In this document: in pieces, positions 33,362-42,647 of the stretch
Numbering within the stretch: position 1 is the first letter of the stretch
Layout of the letters: every line of letters begins with the position of its first letter
Source: Caldilineaceae bacterium SB0661_bin_34
GTDB lineage: Bacteria; Chloroflexota; Anaerolineae; Caldilineales; Caldilineaceae
Assembly: GCA_009841145.1 (NCBI GenBank)
Contig: VXMJ01000088.1
Coordinates: 1 to 64,000 of the forward strand
Direction of reading: 5' to 3'
DNA: 64,000 nucleotides
Notes under the pieces: model-generated
What the model saw: the letters and a program-made list of their open reading frames with translations, nothing else
Told to the model about the DNA's origin: nothing
Databases searched by the model: none
Position numbers and translations under genes: made by a program

Positions 33362-33421
33362 CGAGAGCGAATTACCCGATCTTGTTTGTCAAAAACTTGC
33401 AAGAATTAAGGAACAGAATTT

Positions 33422-34012
33422 GTGACTCAATCAGACTATGGCACCTTGCTGCCCGCACTCGACACCGGTGTTCCCGCCAGCCCCCGGGCCAGGCAGAATC
33501 ACTTCAGGGCCGAACCCGAACTGGCCATCGACGCGTCCGCCCTCTACCACTGCGTCCTCAAGACGGCCAAGGGCGACATCGTGATCCGGATGTTTGCGGC
33601 GGAAGCGCCGGTCACCGTCAATAATTTCATCCATCTGTCCCGTTCCGGCTTCTACGACGGGACCATGTTCCACCGCGTCATCGCCGACTTCATGGCCCAG
33701 GGCGGTGATCCAACCGGCACAGGCACCGGAGGTCCCGGCTACCGCTTCAAGGACGAGTTTCACGACTCGCTGGTCTTCGACCGGCCGGGCCTGCTGGCCA
33801 TGGCCAACGCGGGGCCCCGGACCAACGGCAGTCAGTTCTTCATTACCTTCGTGCCCTGCAACTGGCTGGATCACAAGCACACGATCTTCGGCGAGGTTGT
33901 GGCCGGCATGGACGTGGTCAACTCCATATCGATCCGCGATCCACAGCGCAGCCGCGAGCCGGGAGATCTGATCAACAGCATCGAGGTCTTCGAGCAACAG
34001 GCCGACGCCTGA
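33422..34012 (+). CDS. Cyclophilin-type peptidyl-prolyl cis-trans isomerase (cytoplasmic)
   Basis: A 196-residue cyclophilin. After a ~40-residue N-terminal stretch the catalytic domain starts at LKTAKGDIVIRMF and contains FHRVIADFMAQGGDPTGTG (catalytic Arg and Phe), TNGSQFFITFVP (Gln, Phe) and HTIFGEVVAGMDVV. It accelerates proline isomerisation during folding. No signal peptide or lipobox is visible. It starts at GTG 33422 with AAGGAA upstream. The next gene, after 119 bp, is a secreted cyclophilin, apparently a paralogue. The AT-rich 65 bases before it may come from the TnpB element's right end. Confidence 0.92.
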   Translation: MTQSDYGTLLPALDTGVPASPRARQNHFRAEPELAIDASALYHCVLKTAKGDIVIRMFAAEAPVTVNNFIHLSRSGFYDGTMFHRVIADFMAQGGDPTGTGTGGPGYRFKDEFHDSLVFDRPGLLAMANAGPRTNGSQFFITFVPCNWLDHKHTIFGEVVAGMDVVNSISIRDPQRSREPGDLINSIEVFEQQADA

Positions 34013-34131
34013 GGGCTGGATTGTCCATCCGGCGGTGCGAAGGGCGTATCTGTTTGTCCCCGCATCGTCGGGTGGGCCCGGCCACTGTCCATCCAACACC
34101 GTTGCATCGGTTCACCAAGCCCATCCGAAAC

Positions 34132-35487
34132 ATGAGAAACCTGCTGTCTTTCCTTGTATGTGTGTTGTGTGCCGCCATGGTGCTGGCTGCCTGTGGCCGC
34201 GGCGACAGGGCCGTTGACGATGCGGCTCCAGCACCCGAGGTCACTGCGGACGCGGAGGCCGCGGCGACTCCCGAACCGCCGCCGGCCGCTGCGGAACTGG
34301 ACCTGGGCACCGAATTGCCCGCCATCCCACTGGACATGCCCCAGGAGCCGGCAGACCGCGACGGCATGTTTGACGAACCGCCGCCGTTTGTCATCGAGGA
34401 AGACGGCGTCTACTTCGCCGTTCTCGAAACTGCCAAGGGCAACATTACCGTGGAACTGTTTGCCGACCGCACGCCGATTACGGTCAACAATTTCGTCTAC
34501 CTTGCGCTGTCGGGCTTTTACGACGGCACAACCTTCCACCGCGTCATCCCGGACTTCATGGCCCAGGCCGGGGATCCGGCTGGCACCGGCAGGGGCGGGC
34601 CCGGATATCGGTTCGAGGACGAGTTCATCTCAAACCTCGGGTTTGACGAACCCGGCCTGCTGGCCATGGCCAATGCGGGGCCTGGCACCAACGGTAGCCA
34701 GTTTTTCCTGACGCATGTGGAAACTCCGCACCTGAACCAACGGCACACCATCTTCGGCAAGATTGTGGAAGGCATGGATGTCCTGCTTGGCATCGCGGTG
34801 CGCGATCCCCAGTCGTCCGGGCAGCCGGGCGACACGCTGGAGCGCATTCGCATATTCCAGGGCGCCGAGAGTTTGCTGCCTCCGCCTCCGCCCACGCCCA
34901 CGCCCGTACCCACCCCTACGGTCAGTGCTCCGGTGATGCCCGCAGCCGGTGATGCCAGGACGCTTGCGGACCTTGAACCCTTGGAGCGGAGCGGGATCTA
35001 CAACACTGCGCCCGACATGGTCATTGATCCGGACGACAAGTTGATCGCCGTGCTGGAGACCACCCTTGGCACCATTACGTTCGAGCTGTTCTCGCAGATC
35101 GCGCCCAACGGGGTCAACAACCTGATGGTGCTGGCCAACCTGGGCTATTTTGACGGTCTGGCGTTCTACCGGGAAATCAACCAGGGTCTGTTGTTCCTGG
35201 GTACCCTCGACGGGACAACGGCCAGTATTGGGTACTCCATTCCGTTTGAGCAGTACACCGGAGAACCCCAGGCGAGCGGACTTCTGGGATATGTGCCCGA
35301 CCGGACCAAGTTCCAACATGTCCACGGCGGCATCCTGTTCCTGTCCGTGGCTGATGCCTTCGGTGACCAGTTGGACGACATCCACATCGTGGGCGTGGCG
35401 ACCGAGGGCCTGGACCTGTTGCCGTTGATCCAGGAGGATGAGGAGGCCACGATTGCAAGGTTTGACGTAATGATCCTGTCGGAATAG
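34132..35487 (+). CDS. Cyclophilin lipoprotein with a second, degenerate cyclophilin-like domain
   Basis: A 451-residue lipoprotein. The signal peptide ends with lipobox LAAC (C21), followed by a disordered acidic Pro/Ala region. Domain 1 (~100-245) is a complete cyclophilin: FHRVIPDFMAQAGDPAGTG, TNGSQFFLTHVETPHLNQRHTIFG. A Pro/Thr linker (PPPPTPTPVPTPT) leads to domain 2 (~300-451), which begins like a cyclophilin (VLETTLGTITFELFSQIAPN) but lacks the catalytic Arg, Gln and Phe motifs. It is probably a membrane-tethered extracytoplasmic foldase with a non-catalytic binding domain. The start at 34132 gives a proper signal peptide; the longer frame to 34021 does not. Confidence 0.9.
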   Translation: MRNLLSFLVCVLCAAMVLAACGRGDRAVDDAAPAPEVTADAEAAATPEPPPAAAELDLGTELPAIPLDMPQEPADRDGMFDEPPPFVIEEDGVYFAVLETAKGNITVELFADRTPITVNNFVYLALSGFYDGTTFHRVIPDFMAQAGDPAGTGRGGPGYRFEDEFISNLGFDEPGLLAMANAGPGTNGSQFFLTHVETPHLNQRHTIFGKIVEGMDVLLGIAVRDPQSSGQPGDTLERIRIFQGAESLLPPPPPTPTPVPTPTVSAPVMPAAGDARTLADLEPLERSGIYNTAPDMVIDPDDKLIAVLETTLGTITFELFSQIAPNGVNNLMVLANLGYFDGLAFYREINQGLLFLGTLDGTTASIGYSIPFEQYTGEPQASGLLGYVPDRTKFQHVHGGILFLSVADAFGDQLDDIHIVGVATEGLDLLPLIQEDEEATIARFDVMILSE

Positions 35488-35524
35488 CGGACAATAGCGG
35501 TCCTGTCAGGAAGAGGTTTTACCA

Positions 35525-38500
35525 ATGACAATGGGCCGTCCGTCCACATCCACCCATCCGATTCGGTCCACCGCCTTGCGCAACGGTTGGCTGCAGGTTG
35601 TTGTGGGTCTGTTGGCCTTGTGCTTGGCGGCCTGTCAAACCGACGGCCGCGGGACGAGAGAGGTAGCCTATTCGTCCTTTGTGGCGGAACCACAGGTCAG
35701 TCCGGCGGATACGGAACTGGAGGTGCGCATCCAGGAGGGCTTTGGCGGTCGGGACCTGGACACGGGCTTGCGCGTGTCAGTGTCCGAACATGGGGGCCGG
35801 GGCGCGCAGGCCCAACCCCGGCCGGCAGCGGCCGTACAGATTTCGGAGTCGGAACTGCTGCGGGCTCTGGATGCCCTGCCCGTTCTGGCGGTGAACGGCG
35901 ATACGGCAGAGGAGGTTCTGCTGCCGACGGAGCGACGCGAACCTCCGGCCCATTCCGGAGTCCGTCCGTCCATGTTTCCGCCCGAGGGAGTGGCCGAACG
36001 GCCTTCATCGGTTGCCGAGTCGCTGTCCGTCCTGCGGTATGCCCCGGAAGGTGAGGTGGCCCTGTCTCCCAATGTGTCGCTGACCTTCTCCCGACCCATG
36101 GTCCCGATTTCGAGCCAGGCGGTGGTTGCGGATCAGGATCTTCCGGTCGAACTGACCCCCCAGCCGGAAGGCGAGTGGATGTGGCTGGGCACGCAAACTT
36201 TGCTGTTTCAGCCCAAGGGGCGCATGCCGGGCGCGACCCGGTATACCGTTCGTGTTCCGGACACGGTCAAGGATGTGACGGGTGTCAGGCTGGAATCGGA
36301 GTTTGTCTGGGAATTCGAAACCGAGCCGCTGAAGCTGCTTGAGGTTTGGCCCAACGACAACGCGCGCGATCCGGGAAGGCTGGACACCCCCATCGTTCTG
36401 GGTTTCAACCAGGCGATCGACGCGGCCAAGCTAACGCCCTACCTGAACGTTCTGGCAGGTGGCCGTGAACTTGAGTTCACGGTTCTGCGGCCCCATCTGC
36501 ACACGTTGCCCGATTCCGCCCAAGGGATGCTGGAACGATTTCCGGACAACCGAACCCTGGTTCTGCAGCCGCGGCAACCGCTTCCGGCCGGCACAACTGT
36601 CACCGTGGCTCTGCAGACACTGGCGCCGTCTGCAGAGGGACCGTTGCCGACCACGCAGATTCAGCGATCCTCATTCGGGACGCGCGGTGAGTTTCGGCTT
36701 GGGGACGTGTACTGTTCCTGCCGGCCGGGAGAGCCGTTCCACGTTTGGTTCAACTACGAACTTGATGCGCAGTCCGTTACAGCCGATCTGATCCAGGTGG
36801 ACCCACCGTTGCCGGGGGGCGTGGTGGAGGCTGGTTGGGGCAGCATGACCATCCGCGGCCAAACCCGGGCCAACACCACCTATACCCTGACGTTCCTGCC
36901 AGGGCTGCGGGATTCGTTCGGACAGACTCTGTCCAAGCCGCAAACGGCCCGGGTACACGTGGGGGAACAGGGCCGATTTCTTTACAGCCCGCAAGTTATG
37001 GAAGTCCTGCCGCCGGACGAGGGTGGACAGTTCCAAATCATCTCGGCCAATGTCCCCCGGGTACGTCTGCTGGGCTACCGGGTGGAGCCGGCCGACTGGC
37101 CACAGTTCCTGGCGGCCAGGGAGTTCCTTTGGGAATCCCCGGGCGGGGCGGATCGCATTCTTGACCGGGAGCCGATCATTGACCAAACCTTGCGTCTTGA
37201 GACTTCGGCGGAAGGCTTGACGATCACCACGCTGGACCTTCAACCCTGGCTGCGGGACGGCAAGGGCCACCTGGCGCTTGTGCTGGTGCGGCCGGCCCTG
37301 CTGCCATGGGACATCGAGAACTATCCGGTGTGGGTGCAGTCGACCGAACTGGCGCTGGATGCCTATGCCGACAGCCGGCAACTCGTGACCTTGGCGACGG
37401 ACCTGGCCAGCGGCGAGCCGTTGGCGGGAGTCTCGATCACACTTCAACCGCAGGGGGTTGTGGCCAAGACCGACGCTGCGGGCAAGGCCGTTTTCGAGCT
37501 GTCGGGATCGGGGACCCGGCAGTCGGTGGGCGGCCCGAGCGGTTCAGTCCTGTGGCTTGAGGCGAGCATGGGCGACGACCTGGCGCTTCTGCCCCAATCC
37601 GTATGGAGCGAATGGGAAACCCGCTGGCACTGGTTGGGAGACGAACGGCGCCTGCAGTGGCACCTGATCACCGACCGCAACCTGTATCAGCCTGGCGAAG
37701 AAGTCACGGTTCGGGGATGGCTGCGCGAAGTCCAATATGCCCCCGATGGCGACGTGGGACATTTCTCGCCTCCCGGCCGTGTGGTCCGCATCAACTGGCA
37801 GGCCTATGACAGTCGCGGCAACGAACTGAAGTCGGGCCGGGCCGACCTGGACATCGAGGGCGATGGCGGCTTCACATTCGATTTCCCCGTGCCGGAGGAT
37901 GCCAATTCCGGCCGCGGCTGGATCGAGATGTACCCGGATCCAAATAACGGAGCGGAAGGACACTGGGCTCACCTCGAGTACCGGATCGAGGAGTTCCGGC
38001 GGCCCGAATTCGAAGTGTCCGTGACGGGGCCGGCCACGGATGCCTGGCTGGGTTCGGAGATTCTGTTTGAAGCAGGTGCCGGGTACTACGGCGGTGGCCC
38101 CTTGGACGGAGCCGAGGTTACTTGGAGGATCGCCGGCAGCCAGGCCGAGTACAGTCCGCCCGGTTGGGATCGGTATCAGTTCGGAATTACTCGGTGGTTC
38201 CCGTGGCGGCGCGGGTTTGAAAGCGAACCCATGTGGGATGGGTTCGACGCCGAATCGGGCGAGTCCGATTTGCTGGACGGGCGTCTTGATGTCCGGGGTC
38301 GGCACGGCGTGGCGGTTCTGGCAGAGGCGGTGCTGCCGATTCCCCATATGGTGACCGCGATGGCCACGGTCCAGGATCTGTCGCGGCAAACCCAGACCGG
38401 GTCCAACCGGGCACTGATGCACCCCGCCTCCCTGTATGTCGGGGCGCGCACCGATTCATACCTGGCGCGGATTGGCGAGGCCTATCCAGTGGAGCTGGTG

Positions 38501-41500
38501 GTGGTCGGCATCGACGGTACCCCGGTGGCCGGAGCCGAGATTGTCGTAGAGGCATCGCTCCAGGGAACCGAACAGGGTTTCCGACTGCCGACGGATGAGA
38601 ACGAGGTTCGCTCCTGCGAGCTCGTCTCCGGTCTCGAACCGGTTTCCTGCGACCTGAAGTTCGCAAGCGGCGGCCAGTGGCATATCAACATCACCGTGCG
38701 GGACTCACAGGATCGCCCGAACCTGACGCGCCTCGAGCGGTGGGTGTTCGGCTCCGGGTTGTTCCTGGAAACTGGCCGACAGGGGAATGTTCAACTGGTG
38801 CCGGACCAGGATTCCTATCAGCCCGGCGACACCGCCCGGGTGATGGTGGTTCCTCCGTTCACCCCGGCCTACGGCCTATATGTCACCAACAGGTCCGGGA
38901 TCGTCGAAGCCAAGCCACTGGCCATTGAGATGGATCAGGCCATGCTGGAGATCCCAATCACAGACAGCCACTATCCGAACTTGCATGTGCAGGTGTTCCT
39001 ATCCGGTGCGGAAGATGGCAATGGGATGCCGATGATGGCCGCTGGTTCGGCAGACTTGGCCGTGCCCCCCCTAGCCCGGGAACTTCAGGTGGAACCAAAC
39101 CTTGCGGCCGATACGGTGGAACCGGGGTCCGAGGCCGCGCTCGAAGTAGTGGTAAGCGATGCCGAAGGCAATCCGGTTGCGGAAGCCCCCGTAACCCTGC
39201 TGGTGGTAGACGAGGCCATTCTGGCCTTGGCGAACTACTCCCATGGCAATCCCATTGATTCGTTTTACCGTCACCGGTACCCGTCGTTGTCCGAATATCG
39301 GTTGCGGCACTACCTAAAGTCCACAGTTGACATCTCGGCCATGGACCTTGTCGGTTACGGCGGAGGCATGGATGGCGGCGAGGAGTCCGAGTCATCCATG
39401 CGGTTCAGGGGCGTGGCCACGGCCGCAGCCGCGCCGGAGCCGGCGATGGCCATGGCGGAATCGGCCGACATGGCGATGATGGACGACAGCGCGGGAGCCG
39501 ATGGCGCGGACATGACGGCCACGGTGCGCACAGACTTCCGCCCGTTGGCCGTATTTGTCGCCGATGGCACCACGAATGCCGAGGGTGTGTATACACAGGC
39601 CTGGACGATGCCGGATACCGTCGGACGCTACCGGGTTGTGGCGATTGCCACCTCCGGCGAGCAACACTTCGGCAAGGGGGAAACCTCGCTGACGGCCAGC
39701 CTGCCACTGCAAATCCGCACCCAGTGGCCCAGGTTCCTCAATTTCGGTGATCGGGCCTTGCTGCCTCTGCTGGTTGAAAACCCGGCGTCCACGGACCAGG
39801 ATGTGACTTTGGTGCTGCAGAGCGATCTTCTATCGCTGGCTCGTTCCACATCGTCCGGTTTGGCCGCGGACGGATATACGTTTGCGGTACCGGCACGGAG
39901 CCGGAGCCTGGTGGAGATCCCAGCCAGCGCGGACGCCACCGGCACGGCACGGCTTCAGGTCAGTGCATTCAATGCCGCACACCAGGACCATGTCCTGGAG
40001 GAGTTGCCGGTCTACCGGCCGGCTGCCCGCCAGGGGTTCGCGACCTATGGAGTGGTTGAGGATGCACCCGCTCTGCACACATTGCAGGTTCCGCCGGATG
40101 TCCTGCCCGGCTTCGGTGCATTCTCGGTGACGACTTCCTCCACACAGTTGCAGATGTTGGTGGACAGCTGCCTGTCCCTGCGCGAGGTTCGGTGGGAGGA
40201 TCCGTCCTCCCTGTCCTCCGTGATTCTGGCTAACACGGCCATGCGGGATGTCCTGTATGCCTTTGGCGTCCCCGGTCTGCCGACTCCCCAGGAGGCGGAT
40301 CGGGAGATCCAGGACGACATTGATGCGCTCCTTGAGTACCAGAACCAGGACGGGGGATTTCCCTGGTGGAGGAAGGGCCGTCCATCCCGCGTCTACGTGT
40401 CGGTGCAGGCCATCCATGCCCTGGTCCAGGCCCGCAACGAGGGTTATCGGGTGGACTCGGAAGCCATGGACAGGGGCCTTGACTACCTGCGCAACATCCG
40501 CCAGGCCTTCGAGCCCGATGTCGGCCCGGAAACCCGGCGCCTGATCACAGCCTATGCCCTGTGGATTCGGTCCCTGGCCGACGATGTCGACAGTGTCCGG
40601 GCCAGCCGCCTCCTGGCTGAAGCCCCTTGGGACGAACACCCACTGGAAGTGCTTGGTTGGTCCATGCTCGTCCTGGCGCGGGATCCGAGTGCTGCCGAAG
40701 AGGTGGCGGATCTATTGCGGTTCGTGATGAACCGCGTGGAGGAGACGTCCGGCAAAGCTTCCTTCATCCAGGGCTATCGGGAGACCGACGGGTACACCGT
40801 GTTCCAGTCGTCGCGCCGGGGCGAAGGTGCCATGCTGCAGGCGGTCATGACCGTTGAGCCGGAATCGGATGTGATTCCCAAGATCGTGTCCGGCATGCTG
40901 GGCGGATTGAACCGCCAGGGACACTGGGGCTCACCCATCGACAACCTGTCGCTGTTGCTCGCCATGAGCCAATACTTCCGACAGTACGAAGCGGACGAGC
41001 CGGACTTCGCCGTCCATGTCTGGCTGGATGAAACCCTGGTGGCGAGCGACGAGTACCGGGGACGATCCACCGCGACTCATCAATTGGACCTGCCCATGGC
41101 GTGGCTCATGGAGCAGAACCCGGAACGGATCCACACCGCCAGGGACGGTGTGGGACGGCTGTACTACCGGTTGGGCTTGCAATATGTGCCCGAGGATATC
41201 CGGCTGGACAGCCTGGACCGAGGCTTTACGGTGCTCCGTACCTTTGTCCCAATTGACGACGAAGGGGACGTTTGGCAGGATGCGGACGGTGTTTGGCATG
41301 TTCGGCTGGGATCGCGGGTGCGCGTGGAAACCACCCTGGTGACCCCCGGCCCCCGGACGCACGTGCGGTTGTCGGTGCCGCTGCCGGCCGGTCTGGAAGC
41401 CATCAACCCGGCCTTGGCCGGTTCACAGCCGATCGAGGATCCCAACCGGGATGCATCCGGACGCAGCTGGTGGTACTGGCGCTGGTACGACCATGATCAA

Positions 41501-41710
41501 CTGCTGTCGGAACGGGCATTGATAAATTCGGCTCGGATATATGGTGGGGTCTACAGCTATGCGGTGATTGCCGAGGCGACCACGACGGGAACGTTCCAAG
41601 TTCCGCCGGCCCATGCCGAGGAGATTTACGCACCCGAGACCTTCGGCCACAGTGCCGGGGATATTGTGATGGTCGAACCATTGCCTGCAACGGAGGCGAA
41701 AGACGAATGA
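35525..41710 (+). CDS. Alpha-2-macroglobulin-like lipoprotein (very large), thioester motif absent
   Basis: A 2061-residue exported protein with lipobox LAAC (C37). It follows the bacterial A2M plan: MG-type beta-sandwich domains (one contains WHLITDRNLYQPGEEVTVRG, another QDSYQPGDTARVMV), a bait-region-like stretch rich in Ala/Met/Asp around residues 1280-1330, the A2M segment with MPDTVGRYRVVAIA, and an alpha-toroid with repeated helices after residue 1500. Where thioester-bearing members have CxEQ, the sequence reads VDSCLSLREVRW (C1549), so covalent trapping is unlikely. Such proteins may inhibit proteases outside the cell. No penicillin-binding protein 1C gene adjoins it. Its stop overlaps the next start (ATGA). 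Confidence 0.9.
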   Translation: MTMGRPSTSTHPIRSTALRNGWLQVVVGLLALCLAACQTDGRGTREVAYSSFVAEPQVSPADTELEVRIQEGFGGRDLDTGLRVSVSEHGGRGAQAQPRPAAAVQISESELLRALDALPVLAVNGDTAEEVLLPTERREPPAHSGVRPSMFPPEGVAERPSSVAESLSVLRYAPEGEVALSPNVSLTFSRPMVPISSQAVVADQDLPVELTPQPEGEWMWLGTQTLLFQPKGRMPGATRYTVRVPDTVKDVTGVRLESEFVWEFETEPLKLLEVWPNDNARDPGRLDTPIVLGFNQAIDAAKLTPYLNVLAGGRELEFTVLRPHLHTLPDSAQGMLERFPDNRTLVLQPRQPLPAGTTVTVALQTLAPSAEGPLPTTQIQRSSFGTRGEFRLGDVYCSCRPGEPFHVWFNYELDAQSVTADLIQVDPPLPGGVVEAGWGSMTIRGQTRANTTYTLTFLPGLRDSFGQTLSKPQTARVHVGEQGRFLYSPQVMEVLPPDEGGQFQIISANVPRVRLLGYRVEPADWPQFLAAREFLWESPGGADRILDREPIIDQTLRLETSAEGLTITTLDLQPWLRDGKGHLALVLVRPALLPWDIENYPVWVQSTELALDAYADSRQLVTLATDLASGEPLAGVSITLQPQGVVAKTDAAGKAVFELSGSGTRQSVGGPSGSVLWLEASMGDDLALLPQSVWSEWETRWHWLGDERRLQWHLITDRNLYQPGEEVTVRGWLREVQYAPDGDVGHFSPPGRVVRINWQAYDSRGNELKSGRADLDIEGDGGFTFDFPVPEDANSGRGWIEMYPDPNNGAEGHWAHLEYRIEEFRRPEFEVSVTGPATDAWLGSEILFEAGAGYYGGGPLDGAEVTWRIAGSQAEYSPPGWDRYQFGITRWFPWRRGFESEPMWDGFDAESGESDLLDGRLDVRGRHGVAVLAEAVLPIPHMVTAMATVQDLSRQTQTGSNRALMHPASLYVGARTDSYLARIGEAYPVELVVVGIDGTPVAGAEIVVEASLQGTEQGFRLPTDENEVRSCELVSGLEPVSCDLKFASGGQWHINITVRDSQDRPNLTRLERWVFGSGLFLETGRQGNVQLVPDQDSYQPGDTARVMVVPPFTPAYGLYVTNRSGIVEAKPLAIEMDQAMLEIPITDSHYPNLHVQVFLSGAEDGNGMPMMAAGSADLAVPPLARELQVEPNLAADTVEPGSEAALEVVVSDAEGNPVAEAPVTLLVVDEAILALANYSHGNPIDSFYRHRYPSLSEYRLRHYLKSTVDISAMDLVGYGGGMDGGEESESSMRFRGVATAAAAPEPAMAMAESADMAMMDDSAGADGADMTATVRTDFRPLAVFVADGTTNAEGVYTQAWTMPDTVGRYRVVAIATSGEQHFGKGETSLTASLPLQIRTQWPRFLNFGDRALLPLLVENPASTDQDVTLVLQSDLLSLARSTSSGLAADGYTFAVPARSRSLVEIPASADATGTARLQVSAFNAAHQDHVLEELPVYRPAARQGFATYGVVEDAPALHTLQVPPDVLPGFGAFSVTTSSTQLQMLVDSCLSLREVRWEDPSSLSSVILANTAMRDVLYAFGVPGLPTPQEADREIQDDIDALLEYQNQDGGFPWWRKGRPSRVYVSVQAIHALVQARNEGYRVDSEAMDRGLDYLRNIRQAFEPDVGPETRRLITAYALWIRSLADDVDSVRASRLLAEAPWDEHPLEVLGWSMLVLARDPSAAEEVADLLRFVMNRVEETSGKASFIQGYRETDGYTVFQSSRRGEGAMLQAVMTVEPESDVIPKIVSGMLGGLNRQGHWGSPIDNLSLLLAMSQYFRQYEADEPDFAVHVWLDETLVASDEYRGRSTATHQLDLPMAWLMEQNPERIHTARDGVGRLYYRLGLQYVPEDIRLDSLDRGFTVLRTFVPIDDEGDVWQDADGVWHVRLGSRVRVETTLVTPGPRTHVRLSVPLPAGLEAINPALAGSQPIEDPNRDASGRSWWYWRWYDHDQLLSERALINSARIYGGVYSYAVIAEATTTGTFQVPPAHAEEIYAPETFGHSAGDIVMVEPLPATEAKDE

Positions 41711-42579
41711 TATGGCAATTTGAACAGCTGGCCAAGCTGGACGGCATCACCGAGGGTCCCCTGTGGATCAACGGCATGCTGTTCTTCACGCATATTGCGG
41801 GCAATCGCATCATGCAGTACCGGCCCGACAGCGGGGTCGGCGAGGTTTGCGGCGGTACGGAAGCCAGCAACGGCCTGATGGCCGACTGTGCTGGCAACAT
41901 CTATGTTTGCGTGGGCGGTGGCCGCCGGATTGCCCGGCACCACCACGAACGCGGGCTTGAGGACCTGTGCAGCGAACTGGACGGTAAGCGCCTAAACAGC
42001 CCCAACGACCTGGCCATTGACAGCCAGGGTCGCATCTGGTTCACCGATCCCCGTTACGGGGATTACCGGGACGATATGGAACTGGACCACGAGTCGGTGC
42101 TGCGCCTGACCCAGGGAGCGGACGGTGCGTGGGCCTGTGAACGAATGACCTTCGACACCACCTCGCCCAACGGCATCCTGCTGTCCCCGGACGAATCCAC
42201 CCTCTACGTGGCCGAAAGCAAGTACGGTGAAGGCCAGAATCGGGATTTGAGGGCCTATCCCGTACTGGACGACGGCAGTCTGGGCGATGCCCAAATCCTG
42301 CACAACTTCTATCCCCATCGAGGGATTGACGGCATGTGCCTGGACAGCGAGGGCAACATTGTGGCCACCGCGGGCTGGGAGGAAAGCGGTCCCGGGGGCA
42401 TGATTTACGTGTTCACGCCGCAGGGACGAGTGCTTGAAACCCATCCCCTGCCCTGCAACCGGCCGACCAACTGCACGTTTGGCGGTGCGGAACTGAACGA
42501 ACTGTTCGTGACCTCGATCGAAGGCCATCTGTTGCACGCCCGGACCGACAGGACGGGCTACCTGCCGTACATGGTCTGA
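41707..42579 (+). CDS. SMP-30/gluconolactonase/LRE-like beta-propeller hydrolase
   Basis: A 290-residue six-bladed beta-propeller of the SMP-30/gluconolactonase family. Expected metal-site motifs are visible: TEGPLW with E16, SPNDLAIDSQGRIWFTDP, SPNGILLSPDESTLYVAES and IDGMCLDSEGN. The family hydrolyses sugar lactones and some organophosphates using a divalent metal; the substrate here is unknown. No signal peptide, so cytoplasmic. Its ATG overlaps the A2M lipoprotein stop, which implies co-translation with a functionally unrelated protein. Followed by a PhyH-family dioxygenase and a creatininase-family gene, pointing to a catabolic group. Confidence 0.9.
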   Translation: MIWQFEQLAKLDGITEGPLWINGMLFFTHIAGNRIMQYRPDSGVGEVCGGTEASNGLMADCAGNIYVCVGGGRRIARHHHERGLEDLCSELDGKRLNSPNDLAIDSQGRIWFTDPRYGDYRDDMELDHESVLRLTQGADGAWACERMTFDTTSPNGILLSPDESTLYVAESKYGEGQNRDLRAYPVLDDGSLGDAQILHNFYPHRGIDGMCLDSEGNIVATAGWEESGPGGMIYVFTPQGRVLETHPLPCNRPTNCTFGGAELNELFVTSIEGHLLHARTDRTGYLPYMV

Positions 42580-42647
42580 TCCTGTTCCGGCTGCATCTCG
42601 GCATCGCCACAGGATTGGGACCAACCATCCAAGGAGTTTCAGACCCC

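Noticed and set aside
33361..33421. Sigma-70 promoter for the cyclophilin (TTGTCA at 33386)
   Set aside because: No acceptable -10 lies 15-19 bases downstream; AGAATT is at the wrong distance.
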